Below are positions 1 through 8,597 of a DNA stretch of 64,000 nucleotides, piece after piece. Position 1 is the stretch's first letter. Each line of letters opens with the position of its first letter. This stretch comes from Chitinophaga horti (GTDB lineage Bacteria > Bacteroidota > Bacteroidia > Chitinophagales > Chitinophagaceae). The notes under the pieces are model-generated. The model saw nothing but the letters and a program-made list of their open reading frames with translations. It had not been told where the DNA came from and searched no databases. The translations under genes were made by a program, and so were the position numbers. The stretch is from contig NZ_CP107006.1 in assembly GCF_022867795.2 (NCBI RefSeq), positions 1,922,001 through 1,986,000 on the forward strand, read 5' to 3'.

Positions 1-74
1 TTACGCACGAACAGCTGATGCGTTCTATTGAGCTGATCGGCTCCAAAGTCATCCCACAAATCAATCAATCATGA
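1..74 (+). CDS. C-terminal end of a luciferase-like (LLM) flavin oxidoreductase, partial
   Basis: Only the last 23 codons are inside the window, read in the frame starting at base 3 and ending with TGA at 72-74. The tail reads THEQLMRSIELIGSKVIPQI, which resembles the C-terminal helix of FMN-dependent luciferase-like monooxygenases. The stop overlaps the ATG of the pirin gene (ATGA at 71-74), so the two are probably translationally coupled. The catalytic barrel lies outside the window, so the family call rests on a short tail and on memory of similar proteins. Confidence 0.5.
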   Translation, partial: THEQLMRSIELIGSKVIPQINQS

Positions 75-948
75 AAAAGAGTAGTAGTTTTTCCACCCAC
101 GGCAAACGGGCAGATATTGGCGACCTCGAAATATACCGCCTGTTACCGAACAGGTACGCAAACGCCGTAGGCCCTTCGTATTCCTCGACCACGTTGCGCC
201 CAAGGTTCAGGAGAAGATCAATAAGAGAGGTACCGGCGCGCACCCGCACCGCGGCATCGCCACTTTAACTTACGTGCTGAATGGTGAGGACGAGCATTTT
301 GATAGTGCCGGCAACTACGCCATGGTACATTCCGGCGGCGTACAGTGGATGAAGGCCGGCAACGGCATCATTCACGACGAAACCCTGAATTACGACTCGC
401 AAACCAATTCTAAATTGATCCACGCTTTCCAGTTCTGGATCAACCTGCCTTCGAAAATCAAAGCCGAATCTCCGGGGTATCTGGCGATCGAAGGCAATGA
501 AGTACCGTTTAAAACACTGCCCGATGCGAACGGCTGGATCAAAGTAATCGTGGGTACGTTCGAAGAGTTGAAATCGGCCATCCCCGACTATTCCGGGCAG
601 TTCCTGTATCATATCCATCTCGAAGCAGGCGCAGTTTTCAACATCGGGTTTGAGGAACAAATCGAAGTAGCCGCATATCTGCCGACCGCGTCCGCAACGA
701 TCAATGACGAAAGTTTCAATGCAGGTGACTTTGTAGAATTTGACAGGAAGGAGGGAAGTATGGAGATCCGGAACCTTAACAGTGATGCTTGTGATGTGCT
801 GTTGTTTGGTGGTGAGCGTTACAGCGAGCCCATTGTGGCAGAAGGCCCTTTCGTGATGAACGCCGAGATCGAAATCGGAGAGGCTTACCGGGATTTTTAT
901 GGCGGGAAGTATGGGAAGATTGATTATGAGGGGCAGCGGGCGAAATAA
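71..948 (+). pseudogene. Pirin family protein, interrupted by a single-base frameshift
   Basis: The first frame (ATG at 71) gives a pirin-like start with RADIGDLEIYRLLPNRYA, then loses sense after base 174. The frame one base over carries the rest of a cupin-fold pirin: PFVFLDHVAP, the HPHRG metal-binding motif (about 241-255), YVLNGEDEHFDS, and a normal C-terminus ending at 948. Adding one C in the CCC run at 172-174 gives a continuous product of 292 residues, about the usual family length. Pirins are iron-binding cupins, some with quercetinase activity; the role here is unknown. It overlaps the preceding oxidoreductase by 4 bases. The deletion may be a sequencing error or a true mutation. 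Confidence 0.85.
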
Positions 949-1039
949 ACGAAAGCGCACGGTTACACGTAAACTTATCTTCCTCAAGATTGTCACCGTG
1001 CGCCCATTTTTTGTTAGCTTTAGGGAAATATCACGTTAT

Positions 1040-2200
1040 ATGTTCCGCATCACTTTCCTGCTCCTTTTATCATCTGCATCCGCATTCGCCCAACAACCTT
1101 ATACTATCGAAGGCACGCTTAAAAACGTACCCGATGGTGCCGTGATCTCCCTCATGCGCAACGAGGGCAACCTGCTGAGCGAAATCGCGAAAGATACCGT
1201 AAAAGGCGGAAAGTTTCGCTTCGACGGCTCCGTTGATGCACTCACCTCCCTGGGCCTTTCCGGCCGGTCATCAGGCTTTCCTTCCATGTGGCTCGATCTA
1301 TGGGTGAAACCAGGCAGCCAGGTAAAGGTTACGGGCAATCGCACGCACCTGAAGACCTGGACAGTAAAAAGTGACATCCCCGAACAAAAAGACCAGCAAA
1401 GATTCATGTCCCGCAGTAAAGCACTGCTCGATCAATACCAGGAATTATCCGTGCAGGAAAGTGCCCTGTTTGAAAAACGTGGAAAGGTAGATAAGTCTGA
1501 ACACCCCGCTATCAGGAAAAGTATAGATTCTATACGTAAACTGCAGGAGCCCATCCAGGATGCGATCAACAGGAATGAACTCAGCCTGCTGGAATCCACC
1601 TCACAACATGGCACTTACTGGATGAAGATATTGAAAGAACGCGCCCGCTTCTCTAAATACAGCAGCGATACCACCTTGCTTTTCCGCACCAAGGCCATCT
1701 ACCACGCATTGAGCGAGCAAGAAAAAAGCAGCTATAACGGCGCCGAGATCCGCAATCTTCTCTATCCTCCTACAGTAGTAAAAGTAGGCGAGAAAATAGC
1801 CGACACCGAGCTTAAAGACCTTCAGGGCAACACCCATTCGCTGGCCGAATACAAAGGTAAATACCTGCTCATCGATTTCTGGAGCATCGGTTGCGGCCCC
1901 TGCATCGCCGCTATGCCCGAACTTAAAAAGCTACACGAAAGCGCTCCCGCCAACCTGGCTGTGATCAGCCTCAGTGTAGACGAACGCACCGAGACCTGGA
2001 AAAAAGCCTCCGACAAGTTCCAGTTGAACTGGATCAACCTGAGCGACGGCAAAGGCATGACTGGGCTGGCGGCGAATTATGGTGTGACGGGTATACCGCA
2101 TTATGTAATCATTTCACCGGACGGGGTGCTGCTGGATTCGTGGGTGGGGTATAGTGAGGGGGCGTTGGAGAAGAGAGTGGGGAAGTTTTTGGGGAGATAG
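1040..2200 (+). CDS. Secreted TlpA-like thioredoxin-fold protein with DUF4369-type N-terminus
   Basis: The ATG at 1040 was chosen because it opens a clear signal peptide (MFRITFLLLLSSASAFAQ); an upstream in-frame start at 899 would run through the end of pirin. The 386-residue product has a beta-rich N-terminal part (YTIEGTLKNVPDGAVISLMR) like the DUF4369 domain, a charged helical middle, and a C-terminal AhpC/TSA-thioredoxin domain with WSIGCGPC near residue 283 and the cis-proline segment GIPHYVII. Members of this group are periplasmic thiol-disulfide reductases; the substrate is unknown. A hairpin terminator follows. Confidence 0.85.
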   Translation: MFRITFLLLLSSASAFAQQPYTIEGTLKNVPDGAVISLMRNEGNLLSEIAKDTVKGGKFRFDGSVDALTSLGLSGRSSGFPSMWLDLWVKPGSQVKVTGNRTHLKTWTVKSDIPEQKDQQRFMSRSKALLDQYQELSVQESALFEKRGKVDKSEHPAIRKSIDSIRKLQEPIQDAINRNELSLLESTSQHGTYWMKILKERARFSKYSSDTTLLFRTKAIYHALSEQEKSSYNGAEIRNLLYPPTVVKVGEKIADTELKDLQGNTHSLAEYKGKYLLIDFWSIGCGPCIAAMPELKKLHESAPANLAVISLSVDERTETWKKASDKFQLNWINLSDGKGMTGLAANYGVTGIPHYVIISPDGVLLDSWVGYSEGALEKRVGKFLGR

Positions 2201-2235
2201 GAAAAAGATAGTTGCCTGACGTCAGTTAAAAGAGC

Positions 2236-2265
2236 GAGGCCTGCCGAACAGGAGGCCTCTTTATT
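2236..2265 (+). terminator. Hairpin terminator after the TlpA-like gene
   Basis: GAGGCCT (2236-2242) pairs with AGGCCTC (2253-2259), followed by a T-rich stretch. It lies 35 bases after the stop codon at 2200. Confidence 0.6.
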
Positions 2266-2803
2266 TGTTGACGTGAACGAGTTTTTATATGGTTCGTGTG
2301 ATGCTGCCTGTATTGATCTATTTCCCCCCTCGCCACTACAGATTTTCCCCAGGGTTGTCTCATGTTAGAGATGTTTAATTTAATATGCTTTGATAATGTG
2401 CTCGACAAACGCTTAGCTTTTTTAGTCGTTTAGAAACGGCTATACTTTAATTGAAAAGCATTACTATTGAATACCGATTTACATAATGACAATGAGAATT
2501 CAACACTTGGTTAAAGTGTGACTATGGTGACAAGGGCGTATTAGGCTCCCGGAAAATGACCAACCTTATTCCGATATGCAAAAGTACTCGCTAGGGGTAC
2601 TATTGGGCTCCCCAGTATATGGCTCTTTGAGTGCACTCGTAATACCAATAGTTTTTGGGCTATTCTATAAAATGTAACCTTAATGGACTTACGGCGCTCT
2701 ACTCTTGTTTAGCTTTAGGAATAGTCAATTGTGTTGAATAGATTTTCTTGTCATTTATCCTATGGAAAGTATCCGGATGTTCATCTATAATAAAAGGCAT
2801 TGC
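2266..2803 (+). other. Gene-free AT-rich stretch before the protease pair
   Basis: No convincing reading frame is visible on either strand in these 538 bases. By eye the composition is AT-richer than upstream DNA, matching the following protease genes. A short hairpin-forming sequence (CACTT...AAGTG near 2502-2516) is present. A weak promoter-like TAGATTTT sits at 2739-2746, with TTTAG about 20 bases before it, which would suit the gene at 2804. Nothing else could be recognised. Confidence 0.4.
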
Positions 2804-4207
2804 ATGAAATTTATTTTGACATTGGTACTATCGTTGTTAGTCTGGCGCGCCCAGGGGCAAGATTATGGTTTGGGTGACAAAACAACGCAAGCGGAATTAA
2901 ACAGATTGCCCCTTTCTAAAGAAATTTCAAGTAAGGAGATATTGCCCACTTCTTACACGTTAAAAAGGTATACGCTTCCCCCCGACAACCAAGGGCCTAG
3001 ATCCACTTGTGCGGCCAGGGCGGTAGCTGCAGCCAGATCAATTCTCTACGCCTATGCACGAGGGTTTACAAATAGCGATAGTTTGAGGAAATACAAATTC
3101 TGTCCGGAATATTTATATTATAAGATTAAGAAACCGAACGACAGTGGTTGTATAAAAGGTGCGTCTGTTACGAAAGCGCTGGATGTTGTGAAGAAAACAG
3201 GAATCGTATTGAGAAGCCAGGGCTTAGGTGATTGTCCCCCGTATGTGGATAGTAATTCCGCAAAGCAGGCGGGCCGTTATAAATTAAAAGCGGATTCTCT
3301 CTTAAGCGATAAAGGGGCCGCTTTGAGTGCCACAACGATACTGAAGATAAAAAGGGCGCTTAAGCGAAACAATCCTGTGGTGATTTCAATGAGGTTTTAT
3401 GAATCATTTCGTAAAGTTGGGCGCGATGGATTTTGGGCGTATTCACCTACCGAATCACTCGGTGATACCCTCCACCATGCGATGTGTATTGTTGGGTACG
3501 ACGACTTTAAAAAGAATGGGTCATTTGAGGTGATTAACAGCTGGGGCAGCGGTTGGGGTAACAATGGTTATTGCTGGCTTACCTATGAACAACTGCTGCA
3601 ACATGTGCGCTATGCCATTGAGGTGATCGACTATAACGCTAATGCGGAGATTATTACCGGAAAGATAGAACTGTTATTGCCGGATAATAGTCCGTTAAAT
3701 TTTCGCTTAAAACAGCCGGGCAATAATGAGACGGATACCCGGCTTGGGAATGCCGTTCGATACGAGATGTTAGACACCTTTCCAACCGGGATCACGTTTA
3801 AGATGAAGCTCGGTCTTACCGCTAATGGTTATGTATACCTGTTTTCAAGAAAGAAAGATGATTCTTTTTCGTTGGTTTATCCCTCTCAAAAAACTACGCC
3901 GGCAACATTCAATTCTGCTAACCAATCTTGTACACTGCCTTCTAAAGGAAGCTTTCATGTAAATGAGCATAATAGCGAAGAACTCTGCGTTATATTTTCG
4001 AAGGATATCCTGGATGTAGACCGATTGCTAGATTGCGCTAATACCAACAGGATGGGCCTGCAGGAGGCGCTGCAGGAAATATGTGGTGTTCCGCCAGAGC
4101 AAATTAATGACGCCTTTTTTGACATGCAAAATATGCAGTTTAAAACACCAAAACACCGTCGCTATTTCCTGATTTGTTATTCATTCAATATAAATACGAT
4201 GCTATGA
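2804..4207 (+). CDS. Secreted papain-like (C1) cysteine peptidase with C-terminal DUF4384-like domain
   Basis: The ATG at 2804 opens a signal peptide (MKFILTLVLSLLVWRAQGQ); the in-frame ATG at 2762 would put charged residues ahead of it. Numbered from 2804 (467 residues), all papain-type catalytic positions are visible: Gln63 and Cys69 in DNQGPRSTCAARA, His225 in HHAMCIVGYDD, and Asn245 in VINSWGSGWGNNGY. Residues from about 290 form a beta-rich region (GYVYLFSRKKDDSFSLVYPS) that resembles DUF4384, a domain often found with caspase-like peptidases. The stop overlaps the start of the caspase-like gene (ATGA at 4204-4207), so the two are coupled. The substrate is unknown. Codon use and composition differ from flanking genes. 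Confidence 0.85.
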   Translation: MKFILTLVLSLLVWRAQGQDYGLGDKTTQAELNRLPLSKEISSKEILPTSYTLKRYTLPPDNQGPRSTCAARAVAAARSILYAYARGFTNSDSLRKYKFCPEYLYYKIKKPNDSGCIKGASVTKALDVVKKTGIVLRSQGLGDCPPYVDSNSAKQAGRYKLKADSLLSDKGAALSATTILKIKRALKRNNPVVISMRFYESFRKVGRDGFWAYSPTESLGDTLHHAMCIVGYDDFKKNGSFEVINSWGSGWGNNGYCWLTYEQLLQHVRYAIEVIDYNANAEIITGKIELLLPDNSPLNFRLKQPGNNETDTRLGNAVRYEMLDTFPTGITFKMKLGLTANGYVYLFSRKKDDSFSLVYPSQKTTPATFNSANQSCTLPSKGSFHVNEHNSEELCVIFSKDILDVDRLLDCANTNRMGLQEALQEICGVPPEQINDAFFDMQNMQFKTPKHRRYFLICYSFNINTML

Positions 4208-5844
4208 GGTATTTATTAATCTTATTAACGACACTATTATCTATATCAGTTGCATACGGCCAACCAGTAAAAAATACACCTGAAGTTACCTGGATTAGCC
4301 CTAAGACAGTGCAATCCAACACAACTGCCGATAAGTTGAGTGTAGAGGTCTGCGTTAAAAGCAGTACCAAACTCAAGGATGTAAAACTGTACCTGAACGA
4401 TAAAGAAGTAAAGCCTAAAACGTTAGATACCGTACCGGACGTTGTATCTGTACGTCCCAATAGCTGCAACAAGCTAGTAAAAGAGGTGTTGGTGTTGTCG
4501 AAAGGCGCCAACTACCTTAAATTGGTCGCTACGAATGAAGCTGGTGCTACCACGCAAACCTATACGGTAAGGTATAGCCAGCCGAGGATTAGTGTTGTAG
4601 ACGCACCTAAGCCGGAACGAAGGAAGGCTCTGGTAATCGGCAATGCGCGCTACGCATCCCAGGCGTATATTCCCAATTGTTATAATGATGCCGATTCGAT
4701 TGAACATATCTTTAAGAAATTGAATTTTACAGTGGTCAAAAAGATGGACCTTTCCATGCAATCATTTTTGCAGACCCTCGATTCTTTTTGCGTGGACATT
4801 GATCAATACGACGCCGTAGTCGTCTATTACAGCGGACATGGATTCGAAGTGAACGGGTTTAATTGTATGTTCCCGGTAGATGCCACGGTAGCCGACTTGC
4901 CAAATTTATTAGGTCAGTATAGTATCACCAGCGATCCCAGTAACCCGATCATGCAACGTTTTTTTGCAAATGGCGTAAAAAAGACAATTTTTATTTTGGA
5001 CGCCTGTAGAGACAATCCGTTAAGCGATGCGCTTAAAGATGATGGGTATGGCAAACACCTAAAGTCAGCTCATTTCGATAAAAAGACCTTTTTAATCGAC
5101 AGTAGTGATCGTACGAGGATGCGAATTGAAAAGGACAATGGGGTTAGTGCCCCAGCCGGCTGCCTGATAGCGTATGCGACCGTTGCGGGAATGAAAGCGG
5201 AATCTGTTTCCCGGAATAGCGGACGTAACAGTCCATACACCGCAGCGCTTTTAAAAAATTTGAAACGACAAGGACTGCCAGTCATCGACATGCTGAAAGA
5301 AGTGCAGCGTACGTTGAAAAATACCCGGCTACTTGAACAGGATTGTTCCTTTTATTACAGCCTACCGGAGGATTTTACGTTTAATATGATAGATACCTCC
5401 TTATATGCTAGTAGAAATGGCGTATTGATGAATTATACAGACGAGCGGGATAAAAAGTATTGCGGTGTATACAGGAGCATATCGATAGATACGGAAGCCA
5501 TGGAGGACACCGTAAGTGGCTTGCAATTTCACCTCGATTTTGAAGTGAATGGTATGCGGGGAGATGGGCGTGTGTATATAGAGTTTTATGACGAGCAGGG
5601 GCTACCGCTGAAAGACTTTAATCAGGCCTGGACGGACGGGAATATACGGTTGAGGTCGGAATTTTCCACCAACAACTATAGTTACTCAAATAGTGATCTT
5701 AGCCGCGACCTGTTTTTGTCTTATGCCAGTTTTGATCCGGCGTTGAAGGGGCAAACAGTGCATTATGTTATCACAGCGAGCGCGAATGACTATATAAAAC
5801 TAAAAACGAAATTGCGGCCTTTAGTGTTGCCAGTTTGGAAATAG
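4204..5844 (+). CDS. Secreted caspase-like (C14) peptidase
   Basis: The start at 4204 gives a signal peptide (MRYLLILLTTLLSISVAYGQ) and a 4-base overlap with the papain-like gene. The 546-residue product has an Ig-like N-terminal region (about 25-125, VTWISPKTVQSNTTADKLSV). A caspase-hemoglobinase fold follows: RRKALVIGNARY, a catalytic His212 in YYSGHGFEVNG, and Cys268 in IFILDACRDNP. A beta-rich C-terminal region (about 390-546) is not recognised. The DACRDNP form is common in bacterial caspase homologs (orthocaspase type), which usually cut after Arg or Lys; specificity here is inferred. Export to the periplasm or surface argues against a cytoplasmic cell-death role. Confidence 0.88.
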   Translation: MRYLLILLTTLLSISVAYGQPVKNTPEVTWISPKTVQSNTTADKLSVEVCVKSSTKLKDVKLYLNDKEVKPKTLDTVPDVVSVRPNSCNKLVKEVLVLSKGANYLKLVATNEAGATTQTYTVRYSQPRISVVDAPKPERRKALVIGNARYASQAYIPNCYNDADSIEHIFKKLNFTVVKKMDLSMQSFLQTLDSFCVDIDQYDAVVVYYSGHGFEVNGFNCMFPVDATVADLPNLLGQYSITSDPSNPIMQRFFANGVKKTIFILDACRDNPLSDALKDDGYGKHLKSAHFDKKTFLIDSSDRTRMRIEKDNGVSAPAGCLIAYATVAGMKAESVSRNSGRNSPYTAALLKNLKRQGLPVIDMLKEVQRTLKNTRLLEQDCSFYYSLPEDFTFNMIDTSLYASRNGVLMNYTDERDKKYCGVYRSISIDTEAMEDTVSGLQFHLDFEVNGMRGDGRVYIEFYDEQGLPLKDFNQAWTDGNIRLRSEFSTNNYSYSNSDLSRDLFLSYASFDPALKGQTVHYVITASANDYIKLKTKLRPLVLPVWK

Positions 5845-5897
5845 AAGTTTTGGAATTTAAAGCGTTAATACGGACATCTCCGAAATTTCAATCTAAA

Positions 5898-5942
5898 CAG
5901 AAAGTCAGCCTATTCCGGTTGGCTTTCTGTTTAATTGTTTTA
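5898..5942 (+). terminator. Terminator after the caspase-like gene
   Basis: CAGAAAGTCAGCC (5898-5910) pairs with GGTTGGCTTTCTG (5917-5929) with two G-T wobbles and is followed by TTTAATTGTTTT. It closes the papain/caspase transcription unit. Confidence 0.75.
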
Positions 5943-6290
5943 ATCCCTCTACTAGGCGTCAGCTCTTTGTTTAAATAAACAAGTCGCCCATGCCACCCTC
6001 ATGAGCAGATATTGAGACTCGAAATACACCGCCGGATACTTCCCTCAATAGCAGGCGGGTGGTCAGCATAAGATCATCCCCCATGTGGATGGCCGAAGTT
6101 CTTTAGTTTTTTGGTTTCCCATATTTTTCGGCGGCCAGGGCTGATGGGGATGATGTATATGGGGTGCGCGGGTGGCATCTCCTTGCCCTTTGAAAAGTCG
6201 TATTTTCCTTATTCGAGTTGCACGTATCAGGTTTTTGATTTATATTCGACATAAAGGAATTTACCCCACTTTGCCGCCTCAATACCTGTT
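5943..6290 (+). other. Gene-free stretch carrying a degraded pirin-like fragment
   Basis: No intact frame is visible. Bases 6005-6033 closely match the early coding part of the pirin gene (109-139), sharing GCAGATATTG, then CTCGAAATA and ACCGCC, with two small gaps and two substitutions. The rest is not recognised. The last bases before 6291 may hold a promoter for the small membrane protein gene, but no clear -33/-7 pair can be assigned. Confidence 0.45.
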
Positions 6291-6509
6291 ATGAAAGGAT
6301 TTGTATCCACACTCAGCACATTCGTAGTCTTATACTGTGTATTAATTGGGATACTTTACGCGATTCCTGAATTGCAGCCAGGTTTAAATTTCCAACGCTC
6401 GCTTTTACGCGGAGAGGTGTTGGTACCTGTAACCGCTATTTACATACTGTTATTTTATCTTGTTTCTTACTACCTAAAAAAGCAGAAGTATGATAAAAAG
6501 AAGTCTTAG
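6291..6509 (+). CDS. Small membrane protein with two transmembrane segments, unknown function
   Basis: This 72-residue product has two hydrophobic stretches, about residues 5-25 (TLSTFVVLYCVLIGILYAIP) and 42-62 (VLVPVTAIYILLFYLVSYYL), joined by a short loop and ending in a lysine-rich tail (KKQKYDKKKS). The arrangement suggests a helical hairpin in the inner membrane with a cytoplasmic tail. It overlaps the next gene by 20 bases, which suggests coupling and joint function. No known family is recognised. Composition resembles the preceding protease genes. Confidence 0.6.
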   Translation: MKGFVSTLSTFVVLYCVLIGILYAIPELQPGLNFQRSLLRGEVLVPVTAIYILLFYLVSYYLKKQKYDKKKS

Positions 6510-7056
6510 CACTATCATATTATCGCTACTTTTCCTAGCTAGGCCAGCTGCCGCTCAGGGCATAATGGATGAAATGATGGCTGTCCCTGGAACAGTTGTT
6601 TCATTTTTTTCGGGCTTAATAAAAAAGGGAGAAAGTCTCGCCACGTATCAGGATAAGAAAAGCTTCCTGAAGATTAGTTCTTCCATTTATTCAAAAACAG
6701 GCAAAGTGATTAAACGGAAACAACAAGTGCTGGCGGCGTTGAAAGACTCATCTGCCACACGCCAGCAGCTTACGCGGGATGTTGACAAATGGATGTCAAC
6801 TATGCGTGATCTTATAGAGATAGTTGATAAGAGCAACGATATCGGCGAATCGGTAGGGACAGATGCCATTAATCAGTTAAATCAATTAACGGCCGATCTA
6901 AATGGGAAAATGGCCTATCTGGAGTCTGGAAAGCTTGTTAACCATACCGACCGTGCTGAGGCTGCAGTGAAATTGCAAGAAAGTATAGATGTTCTTTCGA
7001 AAGGGCATAGTCAATTGAAGGTGTTTATTGATAGTTTGAGGAAGAGTATTGAATAG
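6490..7056 (+). CDS. Secreted, mostly helical protein of unknown function
   Basis: The start at 6490 lies inside the preceding gene and opens a signal peptide (MIKRSLSTIILSLLFLARPAAAQ). The remaining residues of the 188 are charged and helix-rich, with coiled-coil-like patterns (STMRDLIEIVDKSND, AAVKLQESIDVLSKG) and no cysteines or catalytic motifs. It probably acts in the periplasm, perhaps against the two-TM partner encoded just before it. No family is recognised. Confidence 0.6.
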   Translation: MIKRSLSTIILSLLFLARPAAAQGIMDEMMAVPGTVVSFFSGLIKKGESLATYQDKKSFLKISSSIYSKTGKVIKRKQQVLAALKDSSATRQQLTRDVDKWMSTMRDLIEIVDKSNDIGESVGTDAINQLNQLTADLNGKMAYLESGKLVNHTDRAEAAVKLQESIDVLSKGHSQLKVFIDSLRKSIE

Positions 7057-7075
7057 AGAAGGCGACATGCCCCCC

Positions 7076-7654
7076 TCAATGAAACCTCTCCCCCCGCTCC
7101 AGCTTCCCAATAATCACCAACATCCTCTTCTCCCGCGTCTCCGCCTTCTTCGCCGTCTGCAACCGCCAGTTAATCGCAAAAAGATTGGTCTTATTCAGCG
7201 TCTTAAAAAAGGCGTAAGCCACCTTGTTCTTCTTTAACAGCGCAATAAAATCAGCAGGCGTCTCGCTGCTGGACGGTGGGTCGTAGGCAGCAGCCCAGCG
7301 GCCGTCTGCCTTGGCTTCTTCGATGGCTTTGTGCCCGGCGGCCTGCATCCTCCCGGCTTCGGTCAGCCGGGCTACATGATCAATGTTGACTTTCGACCAA
7401 AGGCTTTTGGGGCGGCGGGGGCAGAAGCGCTGCAGGTATGACTGATCATCATGTTTATTGGCCTGTCCGTCGATCCAGCCGTAACAGAGGGCTACGTCCA
7501 ATGCGCCGGCGCGGTCCAGGGATTTAACGCCGGAATCTTTCTTATAGAGTTGCAGCCAAACGCCCGATACTTCCTGGTTTTTCTTTAACCAGGTTTCGAA
7601 TGCTTTTGCTGTCGTAAAAAACTTTATTTCCTCTCCGTTTTTTGCTGTTGCCAT
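7076..7654 (-). CDS. YdeI/OmpD-associated family protein
   Basis: The 192-residue product reads as a member of the YdeI/OmdA-like family: FFTTAKAFETWLKKN at the start, GVWLQLYKKDSG, then ALDVALCYGWIDGQ and FCPRRPKSLWSKVN, with a C-terminal helical part containing ADFIALLKKNKVAYAFF. Family members have been linked to bacteriocin or antimicrobial-peptide protection, but the biochemical role is not established. It is cytoplasmic, with no signal peptide, and is divergent from the NIF3-like gene. Confidence 0.85.
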   Translation of the reverse strand: MATAKNGEEIKFFTTAKAFETWLKKNQEVSGVWLQLYKKDSGVKSLDRAGALDVALCYGWIDGQANKHDDQSYLQRFCPRRPKSLWSKVNIDHVARLTEAGRMQAAGHKAIEEAKADGRWAAAYDPPSSSETPADFIALLKKNKVAYAFFKTLNKTNLFAINWRLQTAKKAETREKRMLVIIGKLERGERFH

Positions 7655-7697
7655 AAGGTAAATTTAATGAATTATCTTACGGGTACAATCAATTCAC

Positions 7698-8588
7698 ATG
7701 TACCCTGAATTCAACCACTCAATTCCACGGAGAAAGTTCATTGGTGACCTCAGCAAAACTGCAGCGGGACTGGCAGTCCTGGGCTGGCAGCCGGGGCATT
7801 TATCGCTAACAGTACAGCAGGTGATGGACCTGGTCCTGAAAGAAGGCAACCTCTCACGAATCGCCGACACGGTCGATACGCTGAAAACCGGGCACGCCGC
7901 GCAGCCTGTCACGGGTATCATCACCACGATGTTCCCCACGATCAATGTCATACAGGAAGCGATTAAACATAAGGCAAACTTCATCATCGCGCATGAACCT
8001 GCGTTTTACAACCATAAAGACGATAAAGGGTGGGTGAAGGACAACGGGGTGCTCCGGCAAAAGCTGGCGATGATCGACAAACACCAGATAGTTATCTGGC
8101 GCTTCCATGACTACTGTCACGCTTTACAGCCAGATGCGGTGAGCTATGGTGTGGCCCGAAAGGCAGGGTGGGAGCGGTACTACAAAACAGGACAACTGTC
8201 GCTGACAATCCCTGCTATCTCCTTAAAGCAATTGGCGCAGCACCTTAAAACGTCATTAGGTATCTCGCAGGTCCGGGTTATTGGCGACCTGGCCCAGTCT
8301 TGTACACGTATTGCTTTGATGCCGGGCGCCTGGGGCGGACAGCGGCAGGTTAATGCGGTGGAAACGGAAAAGCCGGATGTCCTGATCGTCGGCGAATTGT
8401 CAGAATGGGAAACGGCCGAGTATATCCGCGACGCTAACCTGCTGGGGCAAAAGAAAGGGCTGATCGTTCTGGGGCATAGTGTAAGCGAGGAGCCGGGCAT
8501 GGAATATTTCGCGGAGTGGCTGCGGCCTAAACTGCCTGGTATCAAGGTTACACATGTCTCCTCTAATGATCCTTTCACCTGGTTGTAA
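7698..8588 (+). CDS. NIF3-like dinuclear metal centre protein with Tat-like N-terminus
   Basis: The 296-residue product starts with PRRKFIGDLSKTAAGLAVL, resembling a twin-arginine signal, followed by a NIF3-like domain. Visible family features include TGIITTMFPTINVIQEAI, NFIIAHEPAFYNH (metal-binding His), HDYCHA, and the C-terminal VLIVGELSEWETAEY with LGHSVSEEPGME. NIF3 proteins bind two metal ions and form hexameric rings; their reaction is mostly unknown. An exported NIF3-like protein is unusual for the superfamily as a whole. The ATG at 7698 lies within an inverted repeat GGGTAC...GTACCC (7681-7686, 7700-7705). Confidence 0.8.
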   Translation: MYPEFNHSIPRRKFIGDLSKTAAGLAVLGWQPGHLSLTVQQVMDLVLKEGNLSRIADTVDTLKTGHAAQPVTGIITTMFPTINVIQEAIKHKANFIIAHEPAFYNHKDDKGWVKDNGVLRQKLAMIDKHQIVIWRFHDYCHALQPDAVSYGVARKAGWERYYKTGQLSLTIPAISLKQLAQHLKTSLGISQVRVIGDLAQSCTRIALMPGAWGGQRQVNAVETEKPDVLIVGELSEWETAEYIRDANLLGQKKGLIVLGHSVSEEPGMEYFAEWLRPKLPGIKVTHVSSNDPFTWL

Positions 8589-8597
8589 CAACATAAC

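Noticed and set aside
265..996. 243-residue minus-strand frame opposite pirin
   Set aside because: It is the antisense shadow of the pirin coding region; its sequence has no domain pattern and pirin motifs on the plus strand are clear.
2804..7056. Intracellular anti-phage caspase system
   Set aside because: Both proteases and the helical protein have signal peptides, and no sensor, NTPase or nuclease gene is present, so a defence claim is not supported.
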